This document shows, piece after piece, positions 21,719-33,458 of a stretch of DNA of 64,000 bases. The position numbers and the translations under genes are program-made. Each line of letters begins with the position of its first letter. The first letter of the stretch is position 1. The DNA comes from Chinchilla lanigera (taxonomy: Eukaryota; Chordata; Mammalia; Rodentia; Chinchillidae), in NCBI RefSeq assembly GCF_000276665.1, contig NW_004955470.1:5163497-5227496 (forward strand), read 5' to 3'. A model generated the notes under the pieces. It had not been told where the DNA came from, did no database searches, and saw only the letters and a list, made by a program, of their open reading frames with translations.

Positions 21719-21999
21719 CACCTCCCTCTTTCTGACCTGACCCTTAGGTGAGGGTTTGTTTCTCTGCTCTTCTGCAGCCTCTTCCAGAGCCCAGAAAGAG
21801 CTCCGTTTTCCTAGCTCTGACCCTGTTTGCTCCCCGTTCCCCTTCCGGATCCTGGCTATGGATGGGCATACGGCATTGCTGAACTAAATGGAGACCTGTG
21901 ACGGCTCTGCACACTGGACTTCCTGGAGCAGGTGCTGACACTTAACCCATGAACCAGTGGCTAGCCAAGGAGGCCCTGTCTCACCCACATGCCAGCATA

Positions 22000-24480
22000 C
22001 ATGCTTTCCCAACAGAAGAGCCCATGTCCACCTATCCTTTCCACATGGAGGAGGAGGTTGAGGATATTTTGCTCTGGGATGAAAGTCATGGCCTCATTTA
22101 TAGCTGGGAAAGATAACACGACCGTCGGCTTTCTGCACATAATTGGCCTATGCACAACAGCAGGATATGGATGCAGTTCGGCTTGACCCACGAGCCCTGT
22201 CTGACGTCACTGATAAAGAAGGACAAGTGGATCCTCAAACCACTTGGATGGAGACCAAGAGGAGCACCGGGAAGATCCTGCTCTTGATACCAGTTGCTCC
22301 ACTGAGCCTTGCTGGCAGTACCCAGATCACAGAGAGAACAAGTACTGTGAAGTGGAGCGGGGCCACCCCTGCAACTACAAAACGAGGTCACTGTCACACT
22401 CAGGTAACTTGGTTTGGAGGGAGAGTGAAGTTAAGCATTACTGTGAGCCCAGCCTTATTATAGATCTTTCCAGCTGGAAAGAACAAAGCAAAGAGAAAGC
22501 TGCTCAGAAAGGCAAGCAAGGCAAACTGTGATAGGCGCAGTTCGTGGAGGCACTGACAGCACTTGAGGAAGCGTCCCGGCAGCTGGCGAAGTTGAACAGG
22601 AAAAAGCATCAAGGGTTTGATTTTGATTCCTTTATCAAGGGATGTATTCGGTTCAGCGCACAGCATGAGCCCACTGGTGTTGGGGACAAATTAGATGACC
22701 TGAATAGTTCTGTGTCCCAGCTAGAAATGAAAAGCTGACCTCCAGCTCAATAAGCTGGGAGAACCAGAGAAAGGCCGGACCGACTTGGCTCAGCTGGAAG
22801 CACTGTACCAGTCAGCCCAGGACCTCATCAGCCAGTCCTGCTGTGAGATCAGGAAGGACGAGCAGGTAGGGTAGGAAAATACACGAGTTACTCAGACACG
22901 TTTTTCTAGCAGGAAAGAACACACCAAGAAACCAAGAAATCAAGCCAAACAAGGACCAAAAGCTTGGGGAGAGAGGAAGCAGGGAAGGCTTTCTGAACCG
23001 CAGCAGGAGTTCTTGCTTAACAAGCAGCTGGAGCCCATGTGCACCCCTGGGGTGCCCCCTGAAGTCCCTTTGCGCTGAAGGCATCCCCGCGTATGCCCCT
23101 GAGGACCTACAGCAGCGTCCCGAGACATGCACATTCCTCTCTGTGTTCCTGTCTTTTTTATTACCAGTGTTCAAGTCATTTTTTTTTTTAATTTTTTATT
23201 TTTTTTGGTTTTTCTCCGGTACCGAGAACCGAACTCACCACCTTGCGCTTGCCAGGCAGGCGCTTTTGCCGCTGAGCTAAATCCCCAGCCCCCAAGTCAT
23301 TTATTTTTTAACTTGAATCAGATGATGTCCTTTAGTAAGGATTTTATCATCTCTCAGTTTTAAAAATCCAGACTTTTTCTACATGTGAGATCATTTTCAT
23401 TTTACCTGGCATGCTGTTTGCACACAAAAAAGAATCGAGCAAATAATGTAACAGGGGAAAGGACAAAAGAAATGTGCTAAGACCTCCTCTCCTAGAACAG
23501 TGGTCTGTCTTGCAGGAACAAAACTCTTACCTTAAAATGTACACAGTGAGACTGTAGACAACGGTATGGAAATACCTATTTTTTCCTAAAACATTTTTCA
23601 GTTATTAGTATTTTCAAATTTTTCACACTGTGCACATTTCTTAAAACACACCTTACCAGCAGCAATTGAAAGTGAATGCCAAATTTGGGACACATGTGTT
23701 ACGTACCTCAGGGTAACAAAAGTACATGGCAAAACCCACGTAATCCGTAGCTCCATGGTGTGACTTGTATTCAGCCAGAAACCATTGCGGGAAACTCTTC
23801 TAAAACCCATGCATCATCAGTATTGTTCTGGTATCCCTTCTTTAGAGTGAAGTGTTGAAACATCACATCTTATTTGTTTTACCAAAGCAGTATGCTTTCT
23901 GTCTTTCATGATGAAAATGAAGTTACTTTTAAAAAATTCATTTGCAGCTACACTTTATGCATTTGGCACTATGGTGTGACACCTACCTAGCTGAAGATAT
24001 CCCATCAACTTCTCCCAAGGTTGTCTCCGTGTACCAAAATGTTCATCTGAGATAATGTACTCACTGTGTACAGGAATTTGTATTTTGGATGTGCTTGATC
24101 TATCTACAAAGAAAAATTAGGAAGTATTACAATATGCTCCTAGAAGTCTTAACTGTGTTTATTTTTTAAAAAACTGTAATATTAGACTAGTGTGCATGGA
24201 AGTAATTGAGGTACATCATTATTGTAGTTTAAAAGTGGTACACAATAAGACACTTTTTGGTTTTGCTATGTGTTTTGACTGAATGATCTACTTCTCATCC
24301 CAAGGCAAGGATGAATAAAATTAGTTTAAATGTAGCATGTGGCATCCAAGTCTCTTAGAATTTATTTTACCTACTTTATTTTATTGAATACTGTCTGTAT
24401 CTTTGGCTATCCTGTTTAAAGAAAAAGAACAAATAAAGCATGGCCAGCGAAAACAAACAAGCAAAGCAAAACAAACACAG
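22000..24480 (+). pseudogene. Probable processed pseudogene of an unrecognised protein-coding gene
   Basis: Several plus-strand blocks look like decayed coding sequence. One begins MEEEVEDILLWDESHG (about 22048). Another (22244-22531) runs from a Cys/His-containing segment to WKEQSKEKAAQKGKQGKL, is stopped by TGA TAG, and continues in the same frame as AQFVEALTALEEASRQLAKL (22538 on), an evident coiled coil. A one-base shift near 22735 ends it as MKS, and the next frame continues ADLQLNKLGEPEKG and onward to about 22870. After this is 3' UTR-like sequence ending in AATAAA (24432-24437) and an A-rich stretch (24449-24480). Two stops, a frameshift and no introns suggest a retrocopy. The 5' limit and parent gene are unknown. 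A minus-strand ID inserted later. Confidence 0.45.
23182..23292 (-). repeat. ID SINE (young) with target-site duplication
   Basis: Nearly identical to the ID at 13676 (TTGCGCTTGCCAGGCAGGCG, GCTGAGCTAAATCCCCAGCC). Flanked by CAAGTCATTT at 23172-23181 and 23293-23302. It carries a distinctive CCGGTACCGAGAACC segment. Confidence 0.95.
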
Positions 24481-24992
24481 CTAATTCTAACTTCATAAAA
24501 AGAGAAGTACAGTATATGTATGCGACGATGAGAAGCCTCCTGTTTGGAACTCACTGAAATGCAGGTGGGAGGATGATGGGGGAATTCTACTTGCATCTCT
24601 GCCAGCCAAATGGACGTTCATTCATAGGGCCAGTGGCTCCCAAACCTGTGTCTGCCAGGGACACAGAGCCCTACCAGGCACCTGGCTGGGCTGTGCCCCT
24701 CCTAGGTGAGAGGCCCCAGCTCTCGCTTGATTCCTCTTGGCCTTCAGCCTCCTCCTGCCCTGCCACATCAGTGACCCTGAAGTCAGGTCCCCTTGTTCCT
24801 TGCGCACCCTGTCCTTTCTCCTTGAGAATTCCTCATTCCCACTTCAGCACTCATTCCCGCATCTTGATCAGAGCCACTTGCTGCATCTGGATCTGACTGT
24901 CCACGCTGTAGACAGAGTATCTGATGCAGGACAGCTCCGCATACTGTCTCTCTCTCTCCGCACATGTGAGGGCCCGGCTCTCACCTATCCTC

Positions 24993-25408
24993 TGTTGTGG
25001 TCTGGATGTGGCTCATCCCGCCCGACCCCAGTTGGAAGCGTGGTCCCTCGTGTGGCAGGGTTAAGAGGTGGTGTTCCTTTAAGAGGCGGGACTAGTGGGA
25101 GGCAATGATGTCACGAGGGCACCAATTTCTGAAGGCACTAACCTACCTGGCTCTTTTGGGACCCTGGTTTTTATAACTAAAAGAAGCAGGCCTAGCCCCT
25201 CCCCAGTCTCTGGCTTCCTCTCTCACCGCATGACCCCTCTTGTGCATGCTCCCACCATAATGGCGTCTGCCATAAGGTCGTCACCAGAAGCCAGATAGCG
25301 CCACTCAATATCGGTCTTCAGCTTCCAAAATTGCAAGCTAAATCAACTTTACTTTGCATTATCCAGCCTCTGGTATTTTGTTAGAACAGCAGAAAATAGC
25401 CTAATACA
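24993..25408 (+). mobile_element. MaLR-like solo LTR
   Basis: Starts TGTTGTGGTCTGGATGTG and ends CCTAATACA, with CAAGCTAAATCAACTTT and CCTCTGGTATTTTGTTAGAA near the 3' end. Flanks TCCTC (24988-24992) and GCCTC (25409-25413) differ at one base, consistent with an old 5-bp duplication. Confidence 0.85.
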
Positions 25409-25413
25409 GCCTC

Positions 25414-26169
25414 CCAGCTTCCCCATTTCGGTGATACCTAGCCTCCTGCTCACAGTGAGTGCAGCTTGGATCTCAAGCCCAGCCTCTGCTGCTCTTCTTG
25501 CCTTGTATGTTAACTCAGCTGCTGGTTCCCATCTGTCTGCCTTTTTAAACTGCCTTGGGGCCAGGCACCTTGCTTAATATCTCCTGTGCCCTCATTATGA
25601 CAAACCCCCATGATGTCAGCCTTTTGGCAAAGTGTTGCAGAAGCTCCTGAGATCCAAGTTCAGTGTGAAAGGGGTACACCTGGGCTTTGCAGAAGACCAC
25701 AGCCCAGAACTGGAACACAAACCTGGAGAGCATCCAGGAATAAGAAGTCATGTTTCCTTGCAGAGAAGGCTGTCGGGAGGAGGTGGAGAAGCACCTGATC
25801 CACCAGGAAGGGTGAGCTCCGAGGCCTGCACCACATGCTCTGCTTCCCACCCTACGATGGTACCTCACGTGCATGGTTCCTCAAAACACTGGGAACATTC
25901 TTGCTTCTTTGACCTCATACTGTTAAGGAAATATGGTTTTAAATTAGAAGGGTCTTAGGAATTGAAAAGGAAATATGAAATAAGAAAAGAAATATACTTC
26001 TTCATGACGAAGACCTCATTGTCAGTAAGACGTATAGAAACAGGAGGCTAAATATGCTTTGACCTCCTTAGAAAATATCTCATTGTTTTATTTATAATTA
26101 GACTGCATGACATAGACGTTTCTCCTATACACTGACGGTTTCAGAGATTTGAAGATGGCATGGTCTACA
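25414..26169. other. Intergenic, nothing recognised
   Basis: Overlapping frames of 62-109 codons exist on both strands around 25545-25958. None resembles a known family and no splice context supports them. Confidence 0.45.
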
Positions 26170-26458
26170 TGTTTATGCACCCTCCGAATTTCTACATGGA
26201 AGTCCTAACGCTGAGGCAGTGGTATTTGCTGGCAGGACTTTAGGTCATGAGAGTGAAGCCCCTGTGAATGGGATCACTGCCCTTACAAGAGGTCCCAGAG
26301 AGGTCCCTGCCCCTTCCACGGTGTGAGGGCACAGTGAAAGGGAGCAGTCACAGATACAGAATCTGCTGTTGCCTTTCATTTTGGACCTCCCACCTCCAGA
26401 GCAATGCGCCATTTCTGTTGTTTATAAGCTGCTCAGTTTATGATATGCCAATATAGTA
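26170..26458 (+). mobile_element. MLT1-type LTR fragment (old)
   Basis: Blocks in the MLT1 order: ATGGAAGTCCTAACGCTGAG, GCCCTTACAAGAGGTCCC, CACCTCCAGAGCAATG and TTCTGTTGTTTATAAGCTGC. Diverged; no duplication seen. Confidence 0.7.
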
Positions 26459-26922
26459 CCCCCAAATGGGCTAGGACAAGAAGAAACACTAACGGGCACC
26501 TGTTAGTTTTTGTTTAACAAATACCTTAGAAATGACTGTCTGCCCAGTATCAACTCTCCATCCTTCTTTACTAATAGAATCCTAACTTTTGGAGAAGGGC
26601 AAGGCGCCTAATGCCATAAATATATTTCCCAACCTAACCTGTGGACACGACTGACAATGTGATGAAGTCCTTGTCATTAATAATTAAGCGGAACTTGTTA
26701 GGCGTAGTTTTTACCCTTGGTTCTTCCTCTTTCTTAGCCTGTGGAGTATGGACCTGACTTCTGGGGTTTTAGCAGTTCGTTTATAACTAAGAAGATAAAG
26801 AGATTGCAGAACTCAGCGACAGGAGGAACCTGTGTCCTTAATGCTTTATTAACCTGAAACTCCCACCCTGAATTGCCTAGCTTCAGATTTCTTGCTAAGT
26901 TAAAGAAAAACAATCCCCTAAC

Positions 26923-27076
26923 CAGTGGTTTGCACCTCTAGCTGACCAATGGCCTCACCAGAGGCGCTTTATATATTATTGTTACCTCAAGTTGAATCGC
27001 TATGGTGTGAAGCCCGGAAATGAAGTTTTTCAAAGCTCCCAGGTGATTCTGCATGCAGCAAATTTGAGAACCACTG
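26923..27076 (+). mobile_element. MER5A-type hAT (Charlie) MITE, both ends present
   Basis: Starts CAGTGGTTTGC and ends TTTGAGAACCACTG, the two imperfect inverted ends of MER5A, with the inner block CTCCCAGGTGATTCTGCATG. Flanking CCCCTAAC and CCCTACTT are similar, as expected for an old 8-bp hAT duplication. Confidence 0.85.
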
Positions 27077-27414
27077 CCCTACTTTGTTTAAGCCACAGCT
27101 TTCTGGTTTTTTTTACTTTCAGCCAAATGCAATGCGTCATAGATACTATCTTCCTTCACCAAGAGTTGCCTAATCTCAGGTACCCAGTGTGCTTCTAGCT
27201 AGCATGATAATAAAGAGTGTCAACGTGGGTCACAGGAGATAACACACAGAATTCATATGTGGGGCCAGGGGGTACACAGACGACCAAACCAGACCCAGTA
27301 AAGCAATCAAACTCACAGAAATGAACGGAGGAGAATAATTTTGTGGCCTTAGGGAAGTGGTTTCTTCAATAAAGTACAAAATAGTGCTAACCATACAGGA
27401 AGAATATTGGAAGG

Positions 27415-27860
27415 TTTTCTTTTTCATTAAAATAAAATATTTCTATTCTGCAAAAGACAATGGTAAAAGAACAAAAGGGGAAACCATACATGGGAGAAAA
27501 TATTTACAATACCTATGCCCAACAAAAGCCATGTCCAGAATATATAGTGTACCTCAATCAATAAGTCTGAGAGAATCAGCTCAACAGGAAAATGGGTAAA
27601 AGGTTTGAACAAGCACTCCGTAATATATAATATCCAAATGGCCATCCATAAACTGCTCCAGCTCCTTGGTCATTAGGAAAATGCAAATTATAAGTATGTG
27701 ATGCCACTACCTAGCCACTGAATGTAAAATGACTGAAATGAAAAAGACTGACAGTATCAGAAGATGCTAAAAACACGTAGTAACTAAAAATCTACACTGC
27801 CAATGGAAGGATAATTAATATAATCACTTTGGAAACTGTCTAGAAATGTCCAGAAAAGCT
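27415..27860 (+). mobile_element. L1 LINE fragment: ORF2 C-terminal end and 3' UTR
   Basis: A plus-strand frame includes FYSAKDNGKRTKGETIHGRK and a following segment corresponding to the end of L1 ORF2. Downstream blocks ATATCCAAATGGCC, GGAAAATGCAAATTA and AAAAAGACTGACAGTATCAG are L1 3'-end landmarks. It is interrupted by stops and lacks the endonuclease and reverse transcriptase core, so it is dead. Confidence 0.85.
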
Positions 27861-28129
27861 AAATCTTGAATCTTCTGAGAAGAAAGATGTGGAATAATTT
27901 TTGTGAATTTTTATAACTATCAAAAATCTCCCCACCCTCAAATTTAAAATAAGAAGAAAGGAGCGAAAAACATCCCTACAATCTTTGACACAGTCAATGC
28001 TTGAAAGAACAAGCAAACTATATACGGTATGTGTGGTACTTATACCTGGCAGCACAACCTTAGCTGGGAAATAGCAATATCCCCCCAGGATCAATCACAA
28101 AGGGTCGTGAAGAACACAACCCTGGCATG

Positions 28130-29230
28130 AGATGCAGTCACTGTGTATATAACTTTACACCGGCAGCACATTACGTAACTTCACTGTAATAATGAGGATA
28201 ACTTTGGTTGCAAGAGACTGAACCCTAGAAGGAAACTCAGAAAAAAGGAGAATGTTTAGGTTAGAAGCCATGAGAGGAAGGGGATAAAGACGACCTCCCA
28301 AACAACTGGATCCCAACGCTCCCGGGATCCCTTTGTCCCTCAGCTGTGCTTCTCCCCAGTGTGGCCTCGCTCTTCTCACTAACTTAGACTGCCTCTGCCT
28401 ACACAATGTGAAAACACCATTTGCTCATTTCCAGGGAAAGAGGCTGATTAGCCCAGTGTGGGACAAGACCCTACCCCTGGGTCACTCAATTATGACCTGG
28501 GAGTGAGGTGTGGCAGGGGGCATTTTGAATGCTGGCTCCAGGCAGGCACCCAGGGTTATACCAGTTGACCTGGCCAGGTGGCAGATCTTCGAACAGCCTG
28601 CTCCAAGGTCCTCCCGGGGACAAGAAGGGGAGGAGGGGAAGCAACGCCAAAATAGGTGGAGCACCAGATGGCAAAACGGTAGGAGGCCACGTATTCGCTG
28701 TAGGGAAATCTAGATTTTATTTTCAAAGTATCAAGTCATGTGATGATGTTTTTCTATATGGCTACTTCTCTGGGACTAGAGCTGGTTGAAATTCAGCCAC
28801 AACCTCCATCGCTGCACATTGCGAGATGCACCCAGGAAGACAGCAGTGGACACGCATCACACTCTGGAACATATAAAATCCACCTCAGATCCCAGGACTG
28901 GGAAGCAAGGTATCCTCAGAAAACAAAATCTGAAGCGCTAAGGCATGCCCTGCCTTAAAAATGTTGACCATCTGGCATGTCCTAAGTAGGACTTAAGGGG
29001 GCTAGGTGAAGCTCAGTTACAAACTGTCGGGCAGCAAAAACATTCCCCACTCTGATGGAAGCTGGGGAGGGACAGCATGCCCAAAGTGTGGGGTATGTTC
29101 TCTGAAGATAGTCAATTTGGGGGACCCCAAACAAAATGTGTGTGTGTCACCTAAGGCAAAACACCGAGGGAAAAATGTGTGCTCTAAGTATAAAATATAA
29201 CTTTGGAATGTGTGGTATGATTGGAAAATA
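28130..29230. other. Intergenic, nothing recognised
   Basis: No repeat or exon was recognised across about 1.1 kb. ORFs of 60-86 codons at 28482-28958 overlap each other on both strands and look fortuitous. Confidence 0.5.
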
Positions 29231-29231
29231 T

Positions 29232-29530
29232 AGCAAATATTTTTTAATTTAACTTATGACCGTAAAAAACACATTGCCATTAATCCCCCTCAAACTATTC
29301 TCACTCTCGTCAACACACTTATGTACATTTCTTACCACTTTCTGAAGCATTTAGGAAGTCCTCTTTCATGAGCGTCTCTGGTTGTGCTGACATGGCTACT
29401 GCAACATCCTGGATTGATTCGAAACACTTACCTTTTATGGTCATTTTGACCTTGGCGAAGAGGCAGAGGTTGCACAGTGCCGGATCTGGAGAATAAAGTG
29501 GATGAGGACACAGCGTCATGTTTTATGAGC
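29232..29530 (-). mobile_element. Mariner-type transposase 3' end (remnant), minus copy
   Basis: The minus-strand frame at 29319-29519 reads PHPLYSPDPALCNLCLFAKV, which matches the mariner catalytic block (H-P-x-Y-S-P-D-L-x-x-x-D-F). The second catalytic Asp position is lost (Asn in the C-N-L context). It continues KGKCFESIQDVA and MKEDFLNASESGK, then a 3' UTR-like stretch. It is truncated and cannot be active. Confidence 0.8.
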
Positions 29531-29579
29531 TGCCTTTACACTGCGTGGGACTCAGCAGCAGCGTTCAGGATACTTTTGA

Positions 29580-29765
29580 ACACAACCTCATAAAGACATG
29601 AAAGAAGACGTCCAGAACTGCTTCAGAAAGTGGCAGGAACGCTGGGATTAGTGTGTTCAAAGCAAAGGGGAGTATTTGATGGGGCTTAATGCTCATATCC
29701 CTTTTACTGCAATACATTTTTAAAATTTAAACATTCACCACATATGGCGATCTCACCATGTATAT
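29580..29765 (+). mobile_element. Mariner-type transposase C-terminus and 3' UTR (remnant), plus copy
   Basis: On the opposite strand, about 60 bases after the minus copy, the frame reads QNCFRKWQERWD, stop, then CVQSKGEY. This is the C-terminal segment of the same mariner transposase family as the minus copy. The following bases (TTACTGCAATACATTTTTAA) match the minus copy's 3' UTR. The two copies therefore form an inverted arrangement. Confidence 0.75.
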
Positions 29766-30314
29766 CAAATCCCAAAAAGTGAGGATTAGGGGCAAAAAGA
29801 GAAATTTCCAAATTTCCAAAAGAGAAATAACAATGTCTTTATTGAGAGTTACTAGCCATCGATACCTAAGGAAGCCCTAAAAGCTCCAAGACTAGGTGGA
29901 CACCCCCTTAAAGAATAAAGTCCATACATGAGGCTGGGACTTGGAAGAGCGCTAACGCTCTGCACCTGTATCGCATCTTTCATCTACCAGTTAGAATATT
30001 TTATAGGAAGTTTTTGGTTCTTCCTATATGTAGACCAGAAGGTAGATGTACTTTGGCAGACCCAGTTCTCCACCAGCCACCCTCAGGGTCATGTCTATGC
30101 TTGGCTTGGTCCATGAGTGCATAGACCTGGTGGACCCTCAGCGGCCTGTCTGGATGTGCACACAGGTGGAATACGTTGCTTCACTGAGTGTTTCCCAATT
30201 TCCTGAAGATGCAGCTGCCTTCTTTCAATTCCCAAAACATACATTAACATTTACTAAAACACTATTATAGTTCCCCAAATTTTGACTCCAGAATATCAAC
30301 AAAGAAGTGGAGAA

Positions 30315-30560
30315 AAATAGTGGGTCTCTGCCACACTAGTACAATCACTACGGAAGATAGGATGGAGGTTTCTCAGAATACTAAAGATGGAATTACAGTA
30401 TGATCCCTCAATCTGTTACTGGGTATATTTCCAAAGGAAACACAATCAGTGTGTCAAACAGATATTTGCACTCCCGTGTTTATGCACAATAGGCAAGATG
30501 TGGAAGTCATGTAAGTGCTCATCAATGGATGAGTGAATAAAAAATGTGGCATATACCCTG
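30315..30560 (+). mobile_element. L1 LINE 3' UTR fragment
   Basis: Blocks in L1 3'-end order: ATGGAGGTTTCTCAGAATAC, TACTGGGTATATTTCCAAAG, TGCACTCCCGTGTTTATG and CTCATCAATGGATGAGTGAA. Confidence 0.9.
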
Positions 30561-30606
30561 TTTTCTCCCAAATAAGACCAAGCTGGAAAATAATCACCCT
30601 TGAAAA
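30557..30606 (+). repeat. Short DNA-transposon-like end
   Basis: ACCCTGTTTTCTCCCAAATAAGACC resembles the terminus of a mammalian Tc1/mariner MITE that begins ACCCTGTTTCCCCGAAAAT. It is only about 50 bases, so this is tentative. Confidence 0.3.
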
Positions 30607-30695
30607 CGAGAGATTGAAAACACCAGTTCCAGTCATCCTACCCTTGCCTTACAGAGTAAAATATCTCATGAGAATATAAACTATCTCATATGTTT

Positions 30696-30805
30696 GTTTC
30701 TGAGACAGAGCCTTGCTAAATTGCTCAGGCTGACCTTGAACTTGTGATCCTCTGACCCAGCCTTCAGAGTAGCTGGGATTATGGGTTCCTGCCACCATAC
30801 CTAGT
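30696..30805 (-). repeat. B1 SINE fragment
   Basis: Antisense B1 with TTCTGAGACAGAGCCTTGC and CAGAGTAGCTGGGATTATGG. Confidence 0.85.
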
Positions 30806-30950
30806 TAATATCTTATTAGTAGTATTTCATATTAACTATATATTTAAATATTTATTTTTGATAGAAAATGTATCATTAAAATTAATTCCAGCCTTTTTAT
30901 TTCTGCTTTTTTAAAAAGGTGGCTACTACTAGAAAACTAGCTTCATTTAT

Positions 30951-31023
30951 TTTTGTGGTGCTTGGAAGGGAGCCCAGGGCCTTGTGTGTGACAGGCTATA
31001 CCACTGAGCTACACTCCCAAGTC
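30951..31023 (-). repeat. ID-like unit
   Basis: Antisense ID body with GGAGCCCAGGGCCTTG and CACTGAGCTACACTCCC. It adjoins a minus-strand B1 and may be the ID half of a B1-dID. Confidence 0.75.
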
Positions 31024-31049
31024 CAGATTACTACAAAATTTTATTTATT

Positions 31050-31193
31050 TATTTATTTAGACAGAGTCTTGTTATACAGTTCAGGCTGTCCTTGAATTCA
31101 CTATGTAACCCAGGCTGTTCTCAAACTCGTGGCAGTCCTCCTGCCTCAGCCTCCCCAGTGCTGGGATTTCAGGCATGTTCCACCATGCCTGGT
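31050..31193 (-). repeat. B1 SINE
   Basis: Complete antisense B1 preceded by a (TTTA)n tail at 31040-31060, with the internal duplication visible (GTTCAGGCTGTCC and CCCAGGCTGTTCTC). Confidence 0.9.
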
Positions 31194-31435
31194 CAAAATT
31201 TTAAACTGCACGTGGCTTGAATTATATTTTTGTTGGACAGCAACATCACAGAACTGTTTCTTATCTGTCAAGTGACATTAATAGTGAGAACGCAGTCATA
31301 CCTTCTTGGGTAGCACATCATAGATACCACATTTCTTGCAAATAAGTTTTGTGGCAGTCTTGCATCAAGCAACTCCGCTGACACCATCCAGCAGCTCTGA
31401 GGACCATTAACATATTTTTAAGCAATAAAATAATT

Positions 31436-31517
31436 TTTGTTTTGTGGTGTTGGGATTGAACCCAAAGCTTTGTGCATGCTAGGCAAATGTTCTACCATTG
31501 AGCTACACCCCTAGTCC
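31436..31517 (-). repeat. ID-like unit
   Basis: Antisense ID body: GGGATTGAACCCAAAGC, GCATGCTAGGCAAATG and CATTGAGCTACACCCC. Confidence 0.8.
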
Positions 31518-31519
31518 TA

Positions 31520-33335
31520 TAAAGTATTTTTAAATTAAAATGTCCTTGTTGTTTTCTTTCTAGATAGAATACTGCTGCGCACTTAATAGACTATTCTACA
31601 GTGTCAACCTAAATTTTACGTGCACTGGAAAACTAAAAGATTTGTGTGACTCACATTACTGCAGTATTGCTGTATTGCAGAGCTGAGCTTGGCTGTCCCG
31701 GAGGCCCACTGTGCAGAAGCAGGTCCAAGTTCTGAGGTGGGCAGCAAGTTTGCACTCCTCCCCGGCCCTCTCCTCACCACTACACCAGCCTCCTCCCCTG
31801 CTCCAGCACTGTCCAGATGCATTAGAACCTCTGTTCTATTTCCATCCATTCTCCTCTCTAGGAGAGGCACAATTTTAGTCTTGAGTTATTTCTATTTATC
31901 ATCTCATGATGTCCAGGTTATAAGTAGCAAGTCAGACATTAGAAACTGGAGCCAAGATCCTGAAAATTCCTTGCCCAAAGCAGAGGCATCAAAGAAAGCA
32001 CCTATTCATACGCTTGTCCCAGGCGCCAGCACACATACACTGACAGTTAGACAGGAAATGCACGCGAGGTAATTCATCCCCCTTGAGGCTCATGAGCATC
32101 AATCTGCTTGTGATGTGAATTATTCATGGACCCCTCCATCCACGCTTCTGAAGAAGGTTGATGTCACGGCGGGACCCACTACTCCCCTCTCCAACTTCAG
32201 GGCTGGGCAGCTGTGCACATGGCCAACACCCACCCTAGAACTGGCTCTTCCTCCCCAGGTGTGGGCGCCGTGTCTTGGACGGACACCTAGATGGCCGTGA
32301 CAATTAGGTCTCCTTGTTCAATCGCTGAGTTCATCAGCAGCTGGCCCAGTAAACAACTCAAGACAATTTACGGAACTGACTCATACCACACCTCTTTTCA
32401 CAAAGAGTTTATGGGTGCCTAGAATAAGTAGTCTTTTGTTGAGTTTGCACTGTTGACCTCCAATTTCATTGTAGGGGGCAGGATTGCAAGTGATAGATTC
32501 CTACAGGGCCCAATTATGTAGCTGACAAATGAGGAGATGGAGGTGGCGGAGACTGGGTCCAGCTGCACCCCATCTGCAGGGACGGCCCTGCCCGACCCCA
32601 GCAGGTTGCCACCTCACAAGGATGCACCTGGCATTGTGAAACCTCAGGTGAAAGGAAGTCAGATTCTCAGGGTTTTGTGTGGAAATCCGATTTTTGAAAT
32701 GTTGGGCTGAATAACCCGCTCCTGGTCCATTTTAGCGTGGCTGTTTATAATCTCTGATCTTGCTGGTTCACGTACATAAATGGTAGTTTTTCTTAGGAAG
32801 GGCCTCTAACTTCTATTTATTTTCCATATTCTTTTCTGTTCCTTCTACCTTTCACCTGCCCTTCTATGGTACGTAACACTTATGCCATTTACAATTTTCA
32901 AAATTTAATGCCAATTTACCACTATGATAATTGTTCCAAATTCTTGTTGTTTTTGTCTTGGTCTCTCTGAGTCCTCTAGACTCTTGAGAGAGGACTTAGT
33001 CCTCTCTTAGTCCTCTAAGAGAGGAGGGACTGTATGGACAGGAATCAGAATTGGTCCTCTTCTTACCATAGGCCTTCTCATAAAATGTAAATGATATTGC
33101 TTGGGGTTTTCTCAACGCGGGTGCCTTCTTAGTTTTTACTGATCACAGGATAACAGATAAGCCGGATACAGGGGTCATTGTTACTCAGGGGTTGGCTATC
33201 TGCCTACACAAATAATGACATCGTACTTGAGACATAATTAGAAGCCGTATCTCCGTTCCAGGCGCCATGGATCATTAAAGGCTGATTTCTCAACCACATT
33301 GGCCTTGGAGTGAAAAGGTGATATTCTTTCCCCCA
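31520..33335. other. Intergenic, nothing recognised apart from a hairpin
   Basis: A 127-codon plus frame (31689-32072) overlaps an 84-codon minus frame; neither is recognisable. A perfect hairpin lies at 33000-33025. The rest is unassigned. Confidence 0.45.
33000..33025. repeat. Perfect 11-bp inverted repeat (hairpin)
   Basis: TCCTCTCTTAG and CTAAGAGAGGA separated by TCCT. It sits in a patch of repeated TCCTCT/GAGAGGA words (about 32968-33028). There is no U-tract after it and no reason to call it functional. Confidence 0.7.
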
Positions 33336-33339
33336 CCCC

Positions 33340-33458
33340 TTTTTGGAGACTGGTCTCATTGTGTTGCCCAGGTTGGTCTTGAATTCCTGAGTTAAGTGAT
33401 CCTCCTGCCTCAGCCTCTTGAGTATCTGGGATTGTGGACATGTGCCACAGTACCCTGA
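33340..33458 (-). repeat. B1/7SL-like SINE
   Basis: Antisense B1 with GGAGACTGGTCTCATTGTG, GCCTCTTGAGTATCTGGGAT and TGCCACAGTACCC. Diverged. Confidence 0.8.
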
